Source: Antedon mediterranea (lineage: Eukaryota > Echinodermata > Crinoidea > Comatulida > Antedonidae). Taken from it: DNA of 60,000 nt. This document shows, piece after piece, positions 1-13,200 of the stretch (positions are counted from its first letter, which is position 1; the number at the start of each line of letters is the position of its first letter). A program made the translations under genes and the position numbers. The notes beneath the pieces are model-generated. The model had not been told where the DNA came from. It saw nothing but the letters and a program-made list of their open reading frames with translations, and did not search any database. Where the stretch lies: contig NC_092679.1 in the NCBI RefSeq assembly GCF_964355755.1, forward strand, positions 22,012,432 through 22,072,431. Reading direction: 5' to 3'.

Positions 1-82
1 TAAATATAGAAACAATAATGAACATAATTAAAAAAATGCAAGAAAATCAAATAAAAATAAGTTTTATACATTCTTCTTGCAG

Positions 83-3000
83 GACATCATGTCAGACAGC
101 AATGCTGGAACATTACGAAATGCGCTGAACGAAATCAAAACGATGCTCGGAACGCCCATCAGAAGTTACATACCCGAGAACGATAGTTACGATCAGTACG
201 GTCAGGACTCACTGCCGTCTGATAGTGACCAAGGATCTTCACATTTGATTGCAAACGGGGATATACCTGGTCAGATCACAAGATTTATGGGGAAAAGTAA
301 GAGTTTACGGTAGAAATCCTATTAAGGGCACACCTCCCGGACCAATAGGAGTGTTTCCTATCATTCTTTTTATGTGAAAGTGTCCCCTGAACACAGTAGT
401 CCTCAAGCTCTATCTACACTATAAAATTTATGTGACAAAAAAATGTGATGTAGACAAGATGATATCACTACCATATTTGGGCATATCATTACCATATTTG
501 GGCACATCACACTTTTTTTTTTCAAACTAGTTTGATAGTGTAGACGGAGGTTTGGGCTTTATGGCAGCCAAAGAAGGAAGGAGTATAAACATAGCTACAG
601 AAAGGTTTAAAGCTCTGTTTACACTATCAAATGTTATGAATTTTATGAAAAATGTGCCTATATGCATATGATGATGTCATCACTACTATATTTAGGCATA
701 TCACTACCATGCTCCCTCCCCTCCAAACCAATCTACCCTGCAGGAGGCAAACTGTAATTGTGTGGGTATAACAGAGATAGTCTAGTCATCCTCGGGTACA
801 GTATATAGTACTTAGTAGGCTCACCTTCCAATCCTGACAAAATGTTGCATTCAAATGTGATAAATGACAGTAATGAAATTACAAACATGAAAATATTAAT
901 GTTGTATGTTCAGAGAGTTTAAAAACTGAAACTAAATTGAAAGTTAACATTTTATACAACTTTCATGCTAGACAGTTTCTTGCTCTGTGTAATTATAACC
1001 GTGGTTAAAAAAGTAACGAGGGGAAATCCCCAGTTTTTACATTTATGCATTAACATAAATTATAATCCATGGAGGAAAGTAAATCAGTTGCGCCTGTCTA
1101 CACAAGGAAATTATTACAAGTATGGAAACAATAATTCTTGACCTTTTGACCTATTGCGCCCTCTAGAGATATATTACACACAAATAAATCATCTTTATAA
1201 TTATTTTCATTGTTGTATATATATCTTGAATCGAGTGCCTGAACGATTTTGGGAGGGGTGACGAAAACCAAACAGGGACACGTTCAAGTCTCTCCTGGCT
1301 CATGTACAAGAACCCAGCCCCTTTTTTGGAGGAGTAGAGGTTTACCCTGGAGTATTGTTTCTTTTGTCATGGAAAGACGCTATATATAAGAAACATCCAA
1401 CCAATATTAATAATAAAAATAATTGAAAACTTATATAGCACCGGTATCCCCCACCCGTGTGGAGCTCATGGCACTTTGTGCATTAGAAACGTGCAAGTAC
1501 AGTACATCAGCGAATAGCGACGTCTTCGGGTTGGTCTTGGAGCATTTAACTGTTGCTGGTAAACTGTTCCATACACTTAGTGCTGACCCCACTGATTTTT
1601 GACTTTATGCTCTTGAAGAAGGTTTTGTGACAATGAAAGTAGGCCTCTGCAGGATGATTCATAACGATCCACAAATATTGGCAACGTGTAATAATTAGTA
1701 CCATAAAAAATGTTATGACTTGATAAAATTATCAAGAGATTAAATTTTAAGAGATATTTATTATATGTTTTGATACAACCTCCTGATCACTAACCTGGCT
1801 TTCATACAACCCCTGATCTTGCGCTGATGGCTATGACAATTTTTACTTTATATTTTTATCTTTAGTGTGTACACAGTTGGTGATGTTGAGAAGACCAGAT
1901 GAAGATTCCATAAGCCTATACCTACAACTCCTTGAGAAATGTCTAAACCATGAAGCCTTCAGCAACATCCACAAGAAAAGACTGATGACGTGGCGCCAGA
2001 GCTTCCAAAAGTTTTCATCCAGAAGTCCGTACATTAGGAAGCAGTCCGTTCAAGATTTGCGAACTCCTAGAACGTAAGAAATAATAGATTTTAAACGTTT
2101 ATTAAACAAGTACACATTACCCGAGTATATTTGCAGACATCCCAACTTGGAAATCATTAAATATTGAGATACTTTGAGGGCATTGTCATTTCTAAAATAA
2201 ACATCCAAACATAGAGAGGTGCTATTTCAAAAACTCTTAAGTATCAGTATGCCAGGCAATTTATAAACATGACAATTTCAATATACACTGTGTGTTCGGA
2301 TATGTGTTGGCACTGCATGCTTATTGTTTAGTTAACAAAAGGGCCTAAATAATAATTTATGCACTACCAGAATTTTTGGGGTCTTTAAGGGGTAGATAAC
2401 TCAAAATACGCAGAAACTGGAGACCTACAGTATCTGTATTTGACATTCAACTTCCAAAATGCGTACCTCTACCTAGATCTACTTCTTATTTGTAGGTGGG
2501 GCCACGTTAGTAACATTCCAATTGACTACAAGCCTAGTTTACGAAGCCAGCGGCTGTGTTATCCACGACCTTTGAACCAACGTGTTCCAATGGTTATTGG
2601 TATGGGTTCAAGTGGCTTGTTTAGGCCTGTAACAAATCACGCCAGCAACTTGAACTATTCACCCCAACAGGTAAGTTTTATATGTCATTTCTTTCTTCAG
2701 TCCATGTCGTCCCACTGCTGAGCAAAGGCTTCTCCCAATTGGTGCCAGTTGTTCCTGTCTTTCACAAATCTTGGCCATGCTGTGGTAATGGTCTGTCTGA
2801 TGAGCGCATCCCTTAATCTCAAATGAGGTCTACCCCTCTTTCTTTTCCAATATATTGGCACCTTTGGGCTGGCCAAATATATCTGGTTTTTTTTTGGAAA
2901 GTCTGGCATTCGGAATGTGTTAAAAGGATGGTGGTAAAAGGAATTTGGAACCTTTTGGTTCTCAAGAAAAGTCTGGTATTGGGCGAGTTTCTGGCTTTCA

Positions 3001-3749
3001 GAGAAACCCGTATTGTTACATACAATATAGCAGGGATCTTACAGAGAAAAGTTTATTTTCTGTAGTCATAATACCCTTTGTTTCCTATGTTATTTAGTTA
3101 AGTGGTAACCACCATCAGGGTGTCCAACGAACACAGTCTATGCCTGTACGCAGGATGTCACAGCCAGTTGTCCAGCAACAGGGTCTGCAGACGGCAGAGT
3201 CAACGGCAACTTTACAAGAACCGGATATTAACAACTGTTTGGAAAACTTGTGTCGGAGTGTTACGGAAATAGCTCTCAGTGGTGAGTATACATTATGTGG
3301 CCATATATAATTGCATGCGTGAGGTAAGGATGTTCATATTGCGTCTTTATGAGGTAGAAAATTAAAAACAGTGCCTAAAGTTAATAGATTTTTTGGCGCT
3401 TTTTCTCCCATCATACAAAATAGAGATTCTTATAGTGCATTTTTCAGTCCATGTACTGTGTTGAAAAGGAAGGGAAAAAAGAAAAGGGGAAAAAAGAAAG
3501 GCAAAAAAGGGAAATAAATAAACAAACAAAATTAAATAAATTTTAAAAAATAAGAAATAGATTTGGTCAAGTCCTCACCAAAATGTTTTGATGTATTTAA
3601 GTTTATTTATATTTGAGTAGACAAAGGTAATTATGTCTGTGCATAGAAAGCTAATCATTTTTACAAAATCAAGACTTTGGTGTTTACATTTTTCCTCAAC
3701 ATTTTACACAGATGGTCCTGAACGTAGCCTGGACTCAGTTGGAAACTAA
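83..3749 (+). CDS. SAMD4: Smaug (SAMD4) C-terminal part, 5' partial, five coding exons
   Basis: Exons 83-296, 1866-2073, 2496-2670, 3098-3281 and 3712-3749 join in frame with AG/GT borders and give 272 residues ending at TAA 3747-3749. Recognition comes from two blocks: [16 protein letters not shown] followed by [18 protein letters not shown] and [12 protein letters not shown] (residues ~64-110), and near the end [20 protein letters not shown]. Both correspond closely to vertebrate Smaug1/2. The first block is the helical region C-terminal to the SAM domain (PHAT-like region in fly Smaug). Smaug proteins are cytoplasmic RNA-binding translational repressors that bind stem-loop recognition elements in mRNAs through SAM and recruit deadenylation and repression partners. 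The RNA-binding SAM domain is not here and must lie upstream of base 1. The segment 2496-3200 is poorly conserved and rich in S, Q and R, as usual for the family. Two introns carry MITE or LINE debris. Identification is from memory of the family, not a search. Confidence 0.93.
405..551 (+). mobile_element. MITE family A, copy 1
   Basis: Terminal inverted repeats agctctatctacactataaa on the left and tttgatagtgtagacggag on the right enclose the family core (gtgatg..., catatttgggca..., tttttttttcaaactag). The family has ~130-150-bp copies with AGCTCTGTCTACACTATCAAA termini and probable TA target duplications. It has no coding capacity. Confidence 0.85.
609..713 (+). mobile_element. MITE family A, copy 2 (truncated)
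   Basis: Starts with aaagctctgtttacactatc and keeps the gatgatgtcatcactac core, but breaks off before the right terminal repeat. It lies 60 bp from copy 1 in the same orientation. Confidence 0.75.
2697..2909 (-). pseudogene. LINE-type reverse transcriptase C-terminal remnant
   Basis: A 70-residue antisense reading frame inside the SAMD4 intron 2671-3097. It contains [17 protein letters not shown], then W-x2[19 protein letters not shown]. A basic RGRP-x-LR-x-RD stretch followed by (V/A)xDRxxW is the usual C-terminal tail of non-LTR retrotransposon ORF2 proteins after the RT domain. No RT catalytic motif is present and the frame breaks upstream, so this is a 5'-truncated dead copy. The clade cannot be named from this much. 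Confidence 0.5.
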
Positions 3750-3964
3750 CGCACTTTAAGACGCGAGAGCAAACTATTAGCACCGTGAAGTTGACAAGAA
3801 GTGAATTATGGTATATGTAGGCGGTAAAAACTGGGAGAAAATTACTGATGCGAAAAATTCAAAAGCGAGAGGTGGGTTCTGATGGCAGGGTGAAATGACG
3901 CTGAGAAGGAAACTATCGCATCACGACAGTAATACACAAAAATAACCAACGACAGCTGATTGTA

Positions 3965-3970
3965 AATAAA
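3965..3970 (+). promoter_or_regulatory. Candidate SAMD4 poly(A) signal
   Basis: AATAAA lies ~215 bp after the SAMD4 stop codon, in aaataaaataaac. It is the first canonical hexamer downstream, so it is a plausible 3' end. The true cleavage site cannot be seen. Confidence 0.4.
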
Positions 3971-3975
3971 ATAAA

Positions 3976-6449
3976 CCCGTGAAATTGTCGGTTAAGGTTT
4001 TGAATGTACTATAACCAAGAATTCATATTGCATGCACTGGCCTATAGCATGTTAAAATTATAAGTTTAACCCCTATAAAATAATAGCCTTCCCTGGTTTA
4101 TGTTACTATAGATATTGGGTGTTTTTTTTTCACAGAGAAGCCATTTTATCGAGATTACTGGCCGATAAATGGTTCGGTGGTTTACATTTTTGAGGTTCCT
4201 ATTCATATTCAAAAAATCATTATGTAAGAAAAATGTGTGTAGGATTTACAAGTAAAGAGGCGTGAATTCTCAGCTGTTTTATTAATCACTCTAGTAAAGC
4301 ATACAATTTCATCAATAAAATGTTAGTGGGTGTGGGTTGGCGGGAATCCATGTTCAGTTTCAGCTGAATCTTTTCATATCCATAAAGTGGGTGGGATTTA
4401 GTCAATGTGTAATTTATAAATGCACTTTGGTCATGGGATTTATTGTCGTAACAATATCTGTGAGAAAAATCTGAAATTAAGGTAAAAAGTTCTGAATCAA
4501 TGTATCTAGAACATCTTGTTTTTGTTAGTATTACATGGATCTCTAGCACTTTTTATAGATTTGCTATATTTGAAAAAGTAGCTCCCATTATGATTTAATT
4601 CGCGTAAAGAAAGAAAAACATTTAAATCATCTTTCTAATTGATTGATTTTCTTTTGAATTTATTTGTCTTAATTAAGCAACATTATTAAACTTTCGCGAA
4701 AGTTTATATATTTTTTTTAGTCAGAAATATCTATTAGTTGAACTGTTGACCAGCTCAGCTATTCTATTGAGAGTTTGTGTGTTGATGTAACGCTTCTATA
4801 TAAATCATTTGGATATGAAACTTTAGTAAATTCGTAAGTACTTTGATGTCGTCATTGATTATATATCACAAATATATATATGTGTTTATTATGCTTTGGA
4901 AGCTCTAGTTGTAATCGATGGATATTTGGTTTAGTATTTGTGGTGTTACTCAAGTTTAAAAAGGTGACAGTTGTTTGTCCTCCTATTCAAATCTTCCTCC
5001 GTTATCAGTAGCGTACTTTTTCAAAATTTTAAGGTATATTGTAAAGTGGTTACACTCAAGCTGGCTGTTGTCGTATTGAACAAAGACAGTTCCTGGTGTT
5101 TTACCCATATGCGGGGTTTGTATCGAACTTGTGTTGTACAATTCTGATTGGTTGTTTGATACATCGTGTCACGGTTCACTTCAGTTTCCATGGTGTATCT
5201 GTCTTAATAGCACCTTGTACAGAGTGAAATAAAACCCATAAAATATGCACTTTTCCCATTATCTAACAACAGGATGCTGAGCTTGTCTTGCCAAGATTGG
5301 GACTTGTAACAGTCCTTTGATCTTATGTCTGGCTGCGACAAATACCAGCAGTATGTGCATATTCTCTGCGATGAGCAGTGTCTGTAGGATGTGGAACTGA
5401 TTGTGTTGCAGCCATAGATAAACCCTTTGATCTACGGAGCTCAGCATCATGTTGTTAGATTGGCTTTGTCATACCTTGTCTTTTCCAGTCTATCTCTTCT
5501 ACCTATTGTTACCCATAATTCATTGTGGTTCTTTCTGTTCCTTTTATCTTGTTTAAAACGTATATAACTTTGAATGGTAAACACTGGTTGTTTTTTCTAT
5601 TTTTGTGAATTTAATGTCATTGTGGCAGGAGCCATTTCATTTAGAATAGCGCTGTATATTATATAATTGATATACTTATGGCTCCGCAGTTAATTTAACT
5701 TTTTTAGGTGAAGTCTGATAGGTAGTAGTTTATTATTAAACCCAATTAATTTTTTTATTAACACATTAAAATTTCGAAATTTGCATTTTTTTTTCTCAAT
5801 TTCGACTCCAAATTCTTAAGAAATTATCACTCAACATAAAGAAATTATCACTCAACATAATAGGTTTTCCCCTAAGATTATAATATATTTTTGTATAATT
5901 TTAAAAATATTTCTTGCATGATACATAATTAATCTTTCTCGTATTTTTCCATTAAATTTCTTTTTATGGTGTTCCATAAATTCTTATTAGTTGATACTCA
6001 AGATAACATATTTCATGATGTAGAAAGCCTTTAGGGTGGAAACAGGTAAAATCCAAGCATTATAGTGTGATCATTATTCTGTGAATAATGTCTTGTCATA
6101 CAAACATTTCTTTTTCAATCAAAGTCACTATACAAACACTTGATGTGATTTCTACTAAAAATTGCTCATCAAAACCTTGAGAACAAGTAAACAACAGTTT
6201 TATGTATATTTATTTAATGCACTGTCTTAGCTGGTTGGATGTTGATGTGATTGAGACGTCCTCTGGAAGGAATTCTTAGCTTTCGTGTTGAAACTGAAAA
6301 TTAAAACCAATTTAGATATTAAAATTGCACGTATCTTACAAGACTACAGTGTATAGTAAATTGCAAAGAAAAATGCATTTAAACATTTTTTTTTCTCTTT
6401 TTCTTCTGTTTAAGTTTTTATTCTAGTTTCTTTCCATTTGCGATGATTT
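3976..6449. other. Intergenic DNA, no gene seen
   Basis: AT-rich sequence downstream of SAMD4. Apart from the 5262-5461 inverted-repeat element and a local 20-bp duplication at ~5820-5862 (aaattatcactcaacataa twice), no supported feature was found. The small open frames have no family resemblance. Confidence 0.6.
5262..5461. mobile_element. Short TIR element (MITE-like), 200 bp
   Basis: atctaacaacaggatgctga at the left is matched in reverse complement by agctcagcatcatgttgtta at the right (one mismatch, about 20-bp arms). Internal segments are also partly self-complementary (gcagccatagat..., ctttgatct on both sides). No coding capacity. Only one copy was noticed in the window, so it could instead be a local inverted duplication. 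Confidence 0.55.
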
Positions 6450-6571
6450 AAGCTCTGTCTACACTATCAAATTTTATATGACAAAAATATGTGATGCGCC
6501 CATGGACATGATGTCATATTTGGGCACATCACACTTTTTTGTCAAACTAGTTTGATAGTGTATACAGAGCT
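6450..6571 (+). mobile_element. MITE family A, copy 3
   Basis: Complete copy: agctctgtctacactatcaa at the left, tttgatagtgtatacagagc at the right. The core reads gtgatgcgcccatggacatg then ggcacatcacacttttttg. Flanked by TTA/TTA-like bases. Confidence 0.88.
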
Positions 6572-6799
6572 TTACCAATATTGTTTCAATAATAGGCAAC
6601 TGTATCTGCTAAAACTTAACAAGAAATCAAATGTGAGAAAGATGCTCATACCAAAGTCATCCCACAAACATTTAATTTTCATGATGCTCATTAGACTACA
6701 CATCGCTGTTGAGTCTAACAGACATTCTGCATATGCCCATATGTTTCTGATCTTGCACAAAATGTCTTTTGTCAGCTCTCTGATTGATGAATTAAAGTA

Positions 6800-7075
6800 A
6801 GGGGCGTGTAGCACAGTGTGTCGAAAGTTCGAATCCAATCCAAATCATTGCTTGTATCCTTAGGCAAGACACTTTACATTGCCTCTCTCCACCCAGGTGT
6901 ATAAATGGGTACCTGGTATAGATCAAAACACAACTGCGCTAATTACGACTGCAACATTATGGAAATATCTTTTCAGATGTGTTTGATCCACAACATTACC
7001 AGGGTAATAATGTAAAGAGCCTAGAGGCTTTGTGCATTAAGCTCTATATCGATGTATTATCATCATAAAACGTAA
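6800..7075 (+). mobile_element. tRNA-derived SINE
   Basis: The head resembles RNA polymerase III internal promoter boxes: an A-box-like tagcacagtg at ~6811 and a B-box-like gttcgaatcc at ~6828. The body has the segment ccttaggcaagacactttac then ctctccacccaggtgtataa, a block seen in many marine deuterostome SINEs. The tail is AT-rich (tattatcatcataaaacg). It is not a functional tRNA gene, because the head cannot fold a cloverleaf. Confidence 0.65.
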
Positions 7076-7344
7076 CTAGGACTTAGCAAATGGAAAGCTC
7101 TCTATTTCTCTGTACCTTTCATAGTGACTTCTATATACTTATTTTTTAACTGAACTACGTTACATTTAAATATACTTGTTCTATTTATGTACAATTTTAT
7201 ATAAAAATGATTTTAGTAGACTTTGCGGGACAAACCAACTATTTTTACTGGTATCTGTGTGGATATGCTTGATGTATTTTTTTTCCAACAGATTGAGTGT
7301 GTGATTTTTTGGGTGGTAACAACATATGTAGTAATCTTTGGTTT

Positions 7345-7700
7345 ACAGTAGAACCTCTATTAAGGGGACACTTTCAGGACCAATAAAAGGTCGCTAAATG
7401 CATGTCAAAGTAAAGAGTACACACCAGACTATAGAGTTCTCTAAAGAAGAGGAGGGCTTATTATTTTCATAAAATTAAGCTGTTGGAAATATGTTTGATG
7501 ATGGTGCCATCCATAGTGGTTTTATTCACATAGTTAGGCTGTTGGAAATATGTTTGATGATGGTGTCATCCATAGTGGTTTTATTCACATAGTTAGGCTG
7601 TTGGAAATATGTTTGATGATGGTGTCAGCCATAGCGTTGAACTTGTAGTGTCCTTCCGTCGTTTGACGGTAAAGTGTCCCCTTAGTAGAGGTGTCTGAAG
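7345..7700. repeat. GGGGACAC-type dispersed repeat with an internal ~60-bp tandem triplication
   Basis: Begins with tagaacctctattaagggg and ends near gtccccttagtagaggtgtc, so the two ends carry opposed copies of the same motif. Inside, a unit beginning gctgttggaaatatgtttga is repeated three times (7480, 7547, 7607). The left part (tcgctaaatgcatgtcaaag) recurs at 9063, showing that it is dispersed. Confidence 0.6.
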
Positions 7701-7989
7701 GAAATTGTTCTACTGATTATAAATATTGAAATTCTTTTAATTCTTGCAATTATCAGGTGCTGCCGGTACGGTATTTTTGTTTGGCTAAAATTGAAAAACA
7801 ACTAAAATGAGATTGAATATGAATAAGCAGTCTCGTATTATAAATTAAGCTTGTTTTCTAGCCTGTTTCTTATGTATGTTGATCATACTTATTTCTTAGA
7901 AAAACGTTTATTTTTGTGAGAAATCAAAATCTTGATAGGTAATAAGAATAATGTTAATTATATAATCCCAGTTAGATTTATTGTAAACA

Positions 7990-8440
7990 GTGCTGATTTT
8001 CCGAAATGTCACCATTATTTTCTGAAATTATGTCACCATGATTTTCCGAAATGTCACCATGATTTTCCAAAATGTCACCATGATTTTCTGAAATTTCACT
8101 TTTATTTGTGTAAATATGTCACTGCGGTTTGCTTTAAAAAAAATCACCCTGGTTTGCTAAAGATTTTCGCCCTGATAAGGGATTGCATAAAATGTCACTT
8201 CGATATAAAAATTTCGCTGTGATTTGCTAAAATGCCACTTTGATTTGCATAAAAATGTCACTGTGATTTGCATACAAATGTCACTTTGATTTTCATAAAG
8301 ATGTCACTGTGATTTGCATACAAATGCCACTGTAATTTGCATGCAAATGTCACTGTGATTTGCATAAAAATGTCACGGTGATTTGCATACAAATGTCATG
8401 GTGATTTGCATACAAATGTCACTGTGATTTGCATAAAATG
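7990..8440. repeat. ~22-24-bp degenerate tandem array
   Basis: About 18 tandem units of the type atgtcactgtgatttgcata(aaa). The left end uses the variant atgtcaccatgattttccga and grades into the right-hand variant. A 96-residue open frame across it is repeat-encoded (CHHDFPK) and is not considered a gene. Confidence 0.85.
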
Positions 8441-8441
8441 G

Positions 8442-10200
8442 TTATTGTTTGCATTTGAAACCATACATTACATTAAAACTGTTTGTTTCTAGTCAAGACT
8501 GAGATTAATCTGTTTTAATACTATTTTCATAAAAAGGTTTAATGTATTGTTTTCTCTATTAATGTACCCTTATTAATAAAAGAACTGTAGAGGCATTCTG
8601 TATTGAATATGATACATCTGTTAAATGACATTTGAACCCTCTCCTAACAAAATATGTATTTTCTCTTTTGTTTGACCCTGCTTTTTATTACATTTTTTGA
8701 TTCAAAATAAATGTTGAATGAGTGAAAATGCCGCCTGATTGAAAGCCCCAATACGTTGCATGTGCTTTTCGACCGAAATTGGTAAAGAGTTGCTTCAACC
8801 AAATTGCATTGATTCTGTCGCATACAGTATTTGAAAGTTGCATTGTTAACAAGTTTTGTTTAGTTTTTAAATTTATACAAAACAAAGTTAATTTATGGGT
8901 ATATATGTTATTATGGTTTAATGATATTACTTCCAGTCATAAAACATGATGCAATAATATTGCCGTGACGGAAGATATTAGCCAAAATACGAACAAACTT
9001 AGCCTTGTACTGTACATGATTTTTGCTGTAATTAAACTGGTTGACAATGTTGTTTTCATATCGCTAAATGCATGGCAAAGTAAACTGTACACAACAGGTA
9101 AATTATAGAGAGTTCTCAAAATGTTTTAAGAGAAGGACTTACCATTTACACAAAATTAGGCTGGAAATATGTTTATTTAATGGCAACCAATTGTCTGTGC
9201 TGTATCTCGCGTATGGCATTATATGACAAAAATCAAAGGCAATGTATGTAATACAGTATCACATGTTGCTCCTATATTATGTTTAGGTTCAAGATACAGG
9301 CTTCACATGTGATACTGTAGGCCTACATAAGATTACAGACTTAGCTTAATATGATACTAGTCAAATTATAGATAGAGGCATACAGTACAGGGAATCTGCA
9401 AATATGACCATGGATGAGTATAAGACTTGAAACCATTTGATGTAGAAATCCAAATTTGAGTAGCCCTTCCTAAAAAAAACAACTGGTGTACAATACTGTA
9501 TTGTGAACTGTACCATTTTCATTTTGGGGGTGTTACGAATAATACACAGATTTATTTCCTCAATGTAATACTCTCATGCATGTTTTGTCAAGTATTGTCC
9601 GTATATAATGAAACCAATTTTTTGTTATTATTTAATATGGGATTTTTTTGGGTGAGTAAAATTACATTTACATTTTACTACAGTAATCCGAGAAAATGGT
9701 TACATGTGCCCATTGCTTTTATTGCATTAAATTGCATTCAAAGTCATGTTTTTGTTTGTGTTGTTTTATTTTGTGGAAAAAAATGTGGAAAATTTTGCGA
9801 AAGATAATGAATATTAAAATGAACAGACAGAGTGAGTAGCACAAAAATATGCAGGATAACAAAAAAAGAAGAATTAAATGACGAAGATTAAAATGGTATA
9901 ATGACGTATGATGCATTGTACCAATTAATTAAACAATGAAGGAAACTAACAAGAAATTAAAAGAAACACCAAGAAGACCAAAAGAAACCGGGATAACCCA
10001 AATAAAAAAAGATTTAAGGAAAAAAATGTAGAATTTAGCAACAAAACCATCCTGTCCAACGGAGAAAAATATGGAAACAAGTTGTGGAAAGCGTAATGTC
10101 TGAATGACGAAAAAGTTTCACAAATTTTTCGGAAAGTTTCCAGTGTTATATGCAAAATATATTGCGTTATCACCATCTTAGAGAGTCATAGTAATCAGTT
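8442..10200. other. Intergenic DNA, no gene seen
   Basis: AT-rich. 9061-9180 is related to the repeat at 7388-7500 (tcgctaaatgcatggcaaag). At 9252-9320, tacagtatcacatg and catgtgatactgta form a 14-bp hairpin stem. No exon-like blocks were recognised. Confidence 0.55.
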
Positions 10201-13200
10201 ATATCAAAAAATAAAAAGGTTGAAATTTGGCCATTTTTCAGAAATTGGCTAAAAACGCACTTTTTAAAATACTGTTATTATGCAATGTATATATTGCTAT
10301 ATATTGCGTTATAAGCATCTTATAGACGTATAGTAACCATTTATGTCAAAAAAATAAAAAGGTCGAAATTTAGCCAAATTTCAACCTTTTTATTTTTCTA
10401 TAACACTGGTTACTATAGCCTATGCTATAGACTATGCGCATGTTTATTGTACTATAGTAACCATTTAAGTCAAAAAATAAAAGGGTTGAAAAATGGCCAA
10501 ATTTCGATCTTTTTATTTTTTGATTAAACTGATTACTATAGCATAATAGACATGAGCAGAACCCATTATTCGACTCTGCGCATGTTTATTGTGCTATAGT
10601 AACCATTTATGTTATAAAATAAAAGGGTCGAAAAATGGTAATTTTTCGAAAATTTCCCTGTACTATAGTACAGGTATTTCTTCCAAAACCGACCAAATTT
10701 CGACCTTTTTATTTTTTGATAAAACTGATTACTATAGCATGCGCAGAACCCATTATTCGTCTCTGCGCATGTTTATTGTGCTATAGTAACCATTTATGTC
10801 AAAAGATAAAAGGGTCGAAAAATGGCAATTTTTCGAAAATTTCCCTGTACTATAGTACAGGGATTTCTTCCAAAACCGACCAAATTTCGACCTTTTTATT
10901 TTTTGATAAAACTGATTACTATAGCATAATAGACATGCGCAGAACCCATTATTCGTCTCTGCGCATGTTTATTGTGTTATAGTAACCATTTATGTAAAAA
11001 AATAAAAGGGTCGAAAAATGGTAATTTTTCGAAAATTTCCATGTACTATATATAGTACAGGGATTTCTTCCAAAACCCACAAAATTTCGACCTTTATATT
11101 TTTTGATAAAACTGATTACTATAGCATAATAGACATGCGCAGAACCCATTATTCGTCTCTGCGCATGTTTATTGTGTTATAGTAACCATTTATTTCAAAA
11201 AATAAAAGGGTCGAAAAATGGCAATTTTTCGAAAATTTCCCTGTACTATAGTACAGGGATTTCTTCCAAAACCGACCAAATTTCGACCTTTTTATTTTTT
11301 GATTAAACTGATTACTATAGCATAATAGACATGCGCAGAACCCATTATTCGTCCCTGCGCATATTTATTGTGCTATAGTAACCATTTATGTTAAAAAATA
11401 AAAGGGTCGAAAAATGGTAATTTTTCGAAAATTTCCATGTACTATAGTACAGGGATTTCTTCCAAAACCGACCAAATTTCGACCTCTTTATTTTTTGATA
11501 AAACTGATTACTATAGCATAATAGACATGCACAGCACCCATTATTCGACTCTGCGCATGTTTATTGTGTTATAGTAACCATTTATTTCAAAAAATAAAAG
11601 GGTCGAAAAATGGCAGTTTTTCGAAAATTTCCCTGTACTATGGTACAGGGATTTCTTCCAAAACCGACCAAATTTCGACATTTTTATTTTTCGATAAAAC
11701 TGATTACTATAGCATAATAGACATGCGCAGAACCCATTATTCGTCTCTGCGCATGTTTATTGTGTTATAGTAACCATTTATTTCAAAAAATAAAAGGGTC
11801 GAAAAATTGCAATTTTTCGAAAATTTCCCTGTACAGGGATTTCTTCCAAAACCGACCAAATTTCGACCTTTTTATTTTTCGATAAAACTGATTACTATAG
11901 CATAATAGACATGCACAGCACCCATTATTCGACTCTGCGCATGTTTATTGTGCTATAGTAACCATTTATGTCAAAAAATAAAAGGGTCGAAAAATGGCAA
12001 TTTTTCGAAAATTTCCCTGTACTATAGTACAGGGATTTCTTCCAAAACCGACCAAATTTCGACCTATTTATATTTTTTGATAAAACTGATTACTATAGCA
12101 TAATAGACATGCGCAGAACCCATTATTCGTCTCTGCGCATGTTTATTGTGTTATAGTAACCATTTATTTCAAAAAATAAAAGGGTCGAAAAATTGCAATT
12201 TTTCGAAAATTTCCCTGTACAGGGATTTCTTCCAAAACCGACCAAATTTCGACCTTTTTATTTTTCGATAAAACTGATTACTATAGCATAATAGACATGC
12301 ACAGCACCCATTATTCGACTCTGCGCATGTTTATTGTGCTATAGTAACCATTTATGTCAAAAAATAAAAGGGTCGAAAAATGGCAATTTTTCGAAAATTT
12401 CCCTGTACTATAGTACAGGGATTTCTTCCAAAACCGACCAAATTTCGACCTTTTTATTTTTCGATAAAACTGATTACTATAGCATAATAGACATGCGCAG
12501 AACCCATTATTCGTCTCTGCGCATATTTATTGTGCTATAGTAACCATTTATGTCAAAAAATAAAAGGGTCGAAAAATGGTAATTTTTCGAAAATTTCCCT
12601 GTACTATAGTACAGGGATTTCTTCCAAAACCGACCAAATTTCGACCTGTTTATTTTTTGATAAAACTGATTACTATAGCATAATAGACATGAGCAGAACC
12701 CATTATTCGACTCTGCGCATGTTTATTGTGCTATAGTAACCATTTATTTCAAAAAATAAAAGGGTCGAAAAATGGCAATTTTTCGAAAATTTCCCTGTAC
12801 TATAAAACAGGGATTTCTTCCAAAACCGACCAAATTTCGACCTTTATATTTTTTGATAAAACTGATTACTATAGCATAATAGACATGTGCAGAATCCATT
12901 ATTCGACTTTGCGCATCTTTATTGTGCTATAGTAACCATTTATGTCACAAAATAAAATGGTCGAAAAATGGTAATTTTTCGAAATATTTCCTGTACTATA
13001 GTACAGAGATTTCTTCCAAAACCGACCAAATTTCGACCTTTTATTTTTCGATAAAACTGATTTCTATAGCATAATATACATGCGCAGAACCCATTATTTG
13101 TCTCTGCGCATGTTTATTGTGCTATAGTAACCATTTATGTCAAAAAATAAAAGGGTCAAAAAATGGCAATTTTTCGAAAATTTCCCTGTACTATAGTACA

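Larger units (their letters stand above)
297..1865 (+). other. SAMD4 intron with MITE copies
   Basis: Intron between SAMD4 exons, bounded by gtaag at 297 and tttag at 1861-1865. It holds one full and one partial copy of the dispersed MITE (405-551 and 609-713), and at ~312-395 a fragment of the dispersed GGGGACAC/GTCCCC-type repeat. The remainder shows no coding potential. Confidence 0.7.

Noticed and set aside
7932-8222. 96-codon ORF with CHHDFPK repeats resembling metal-binding motifs
   Set aside because: Repeat-encoded by the 22-24-bp array, with its frame set by chance.
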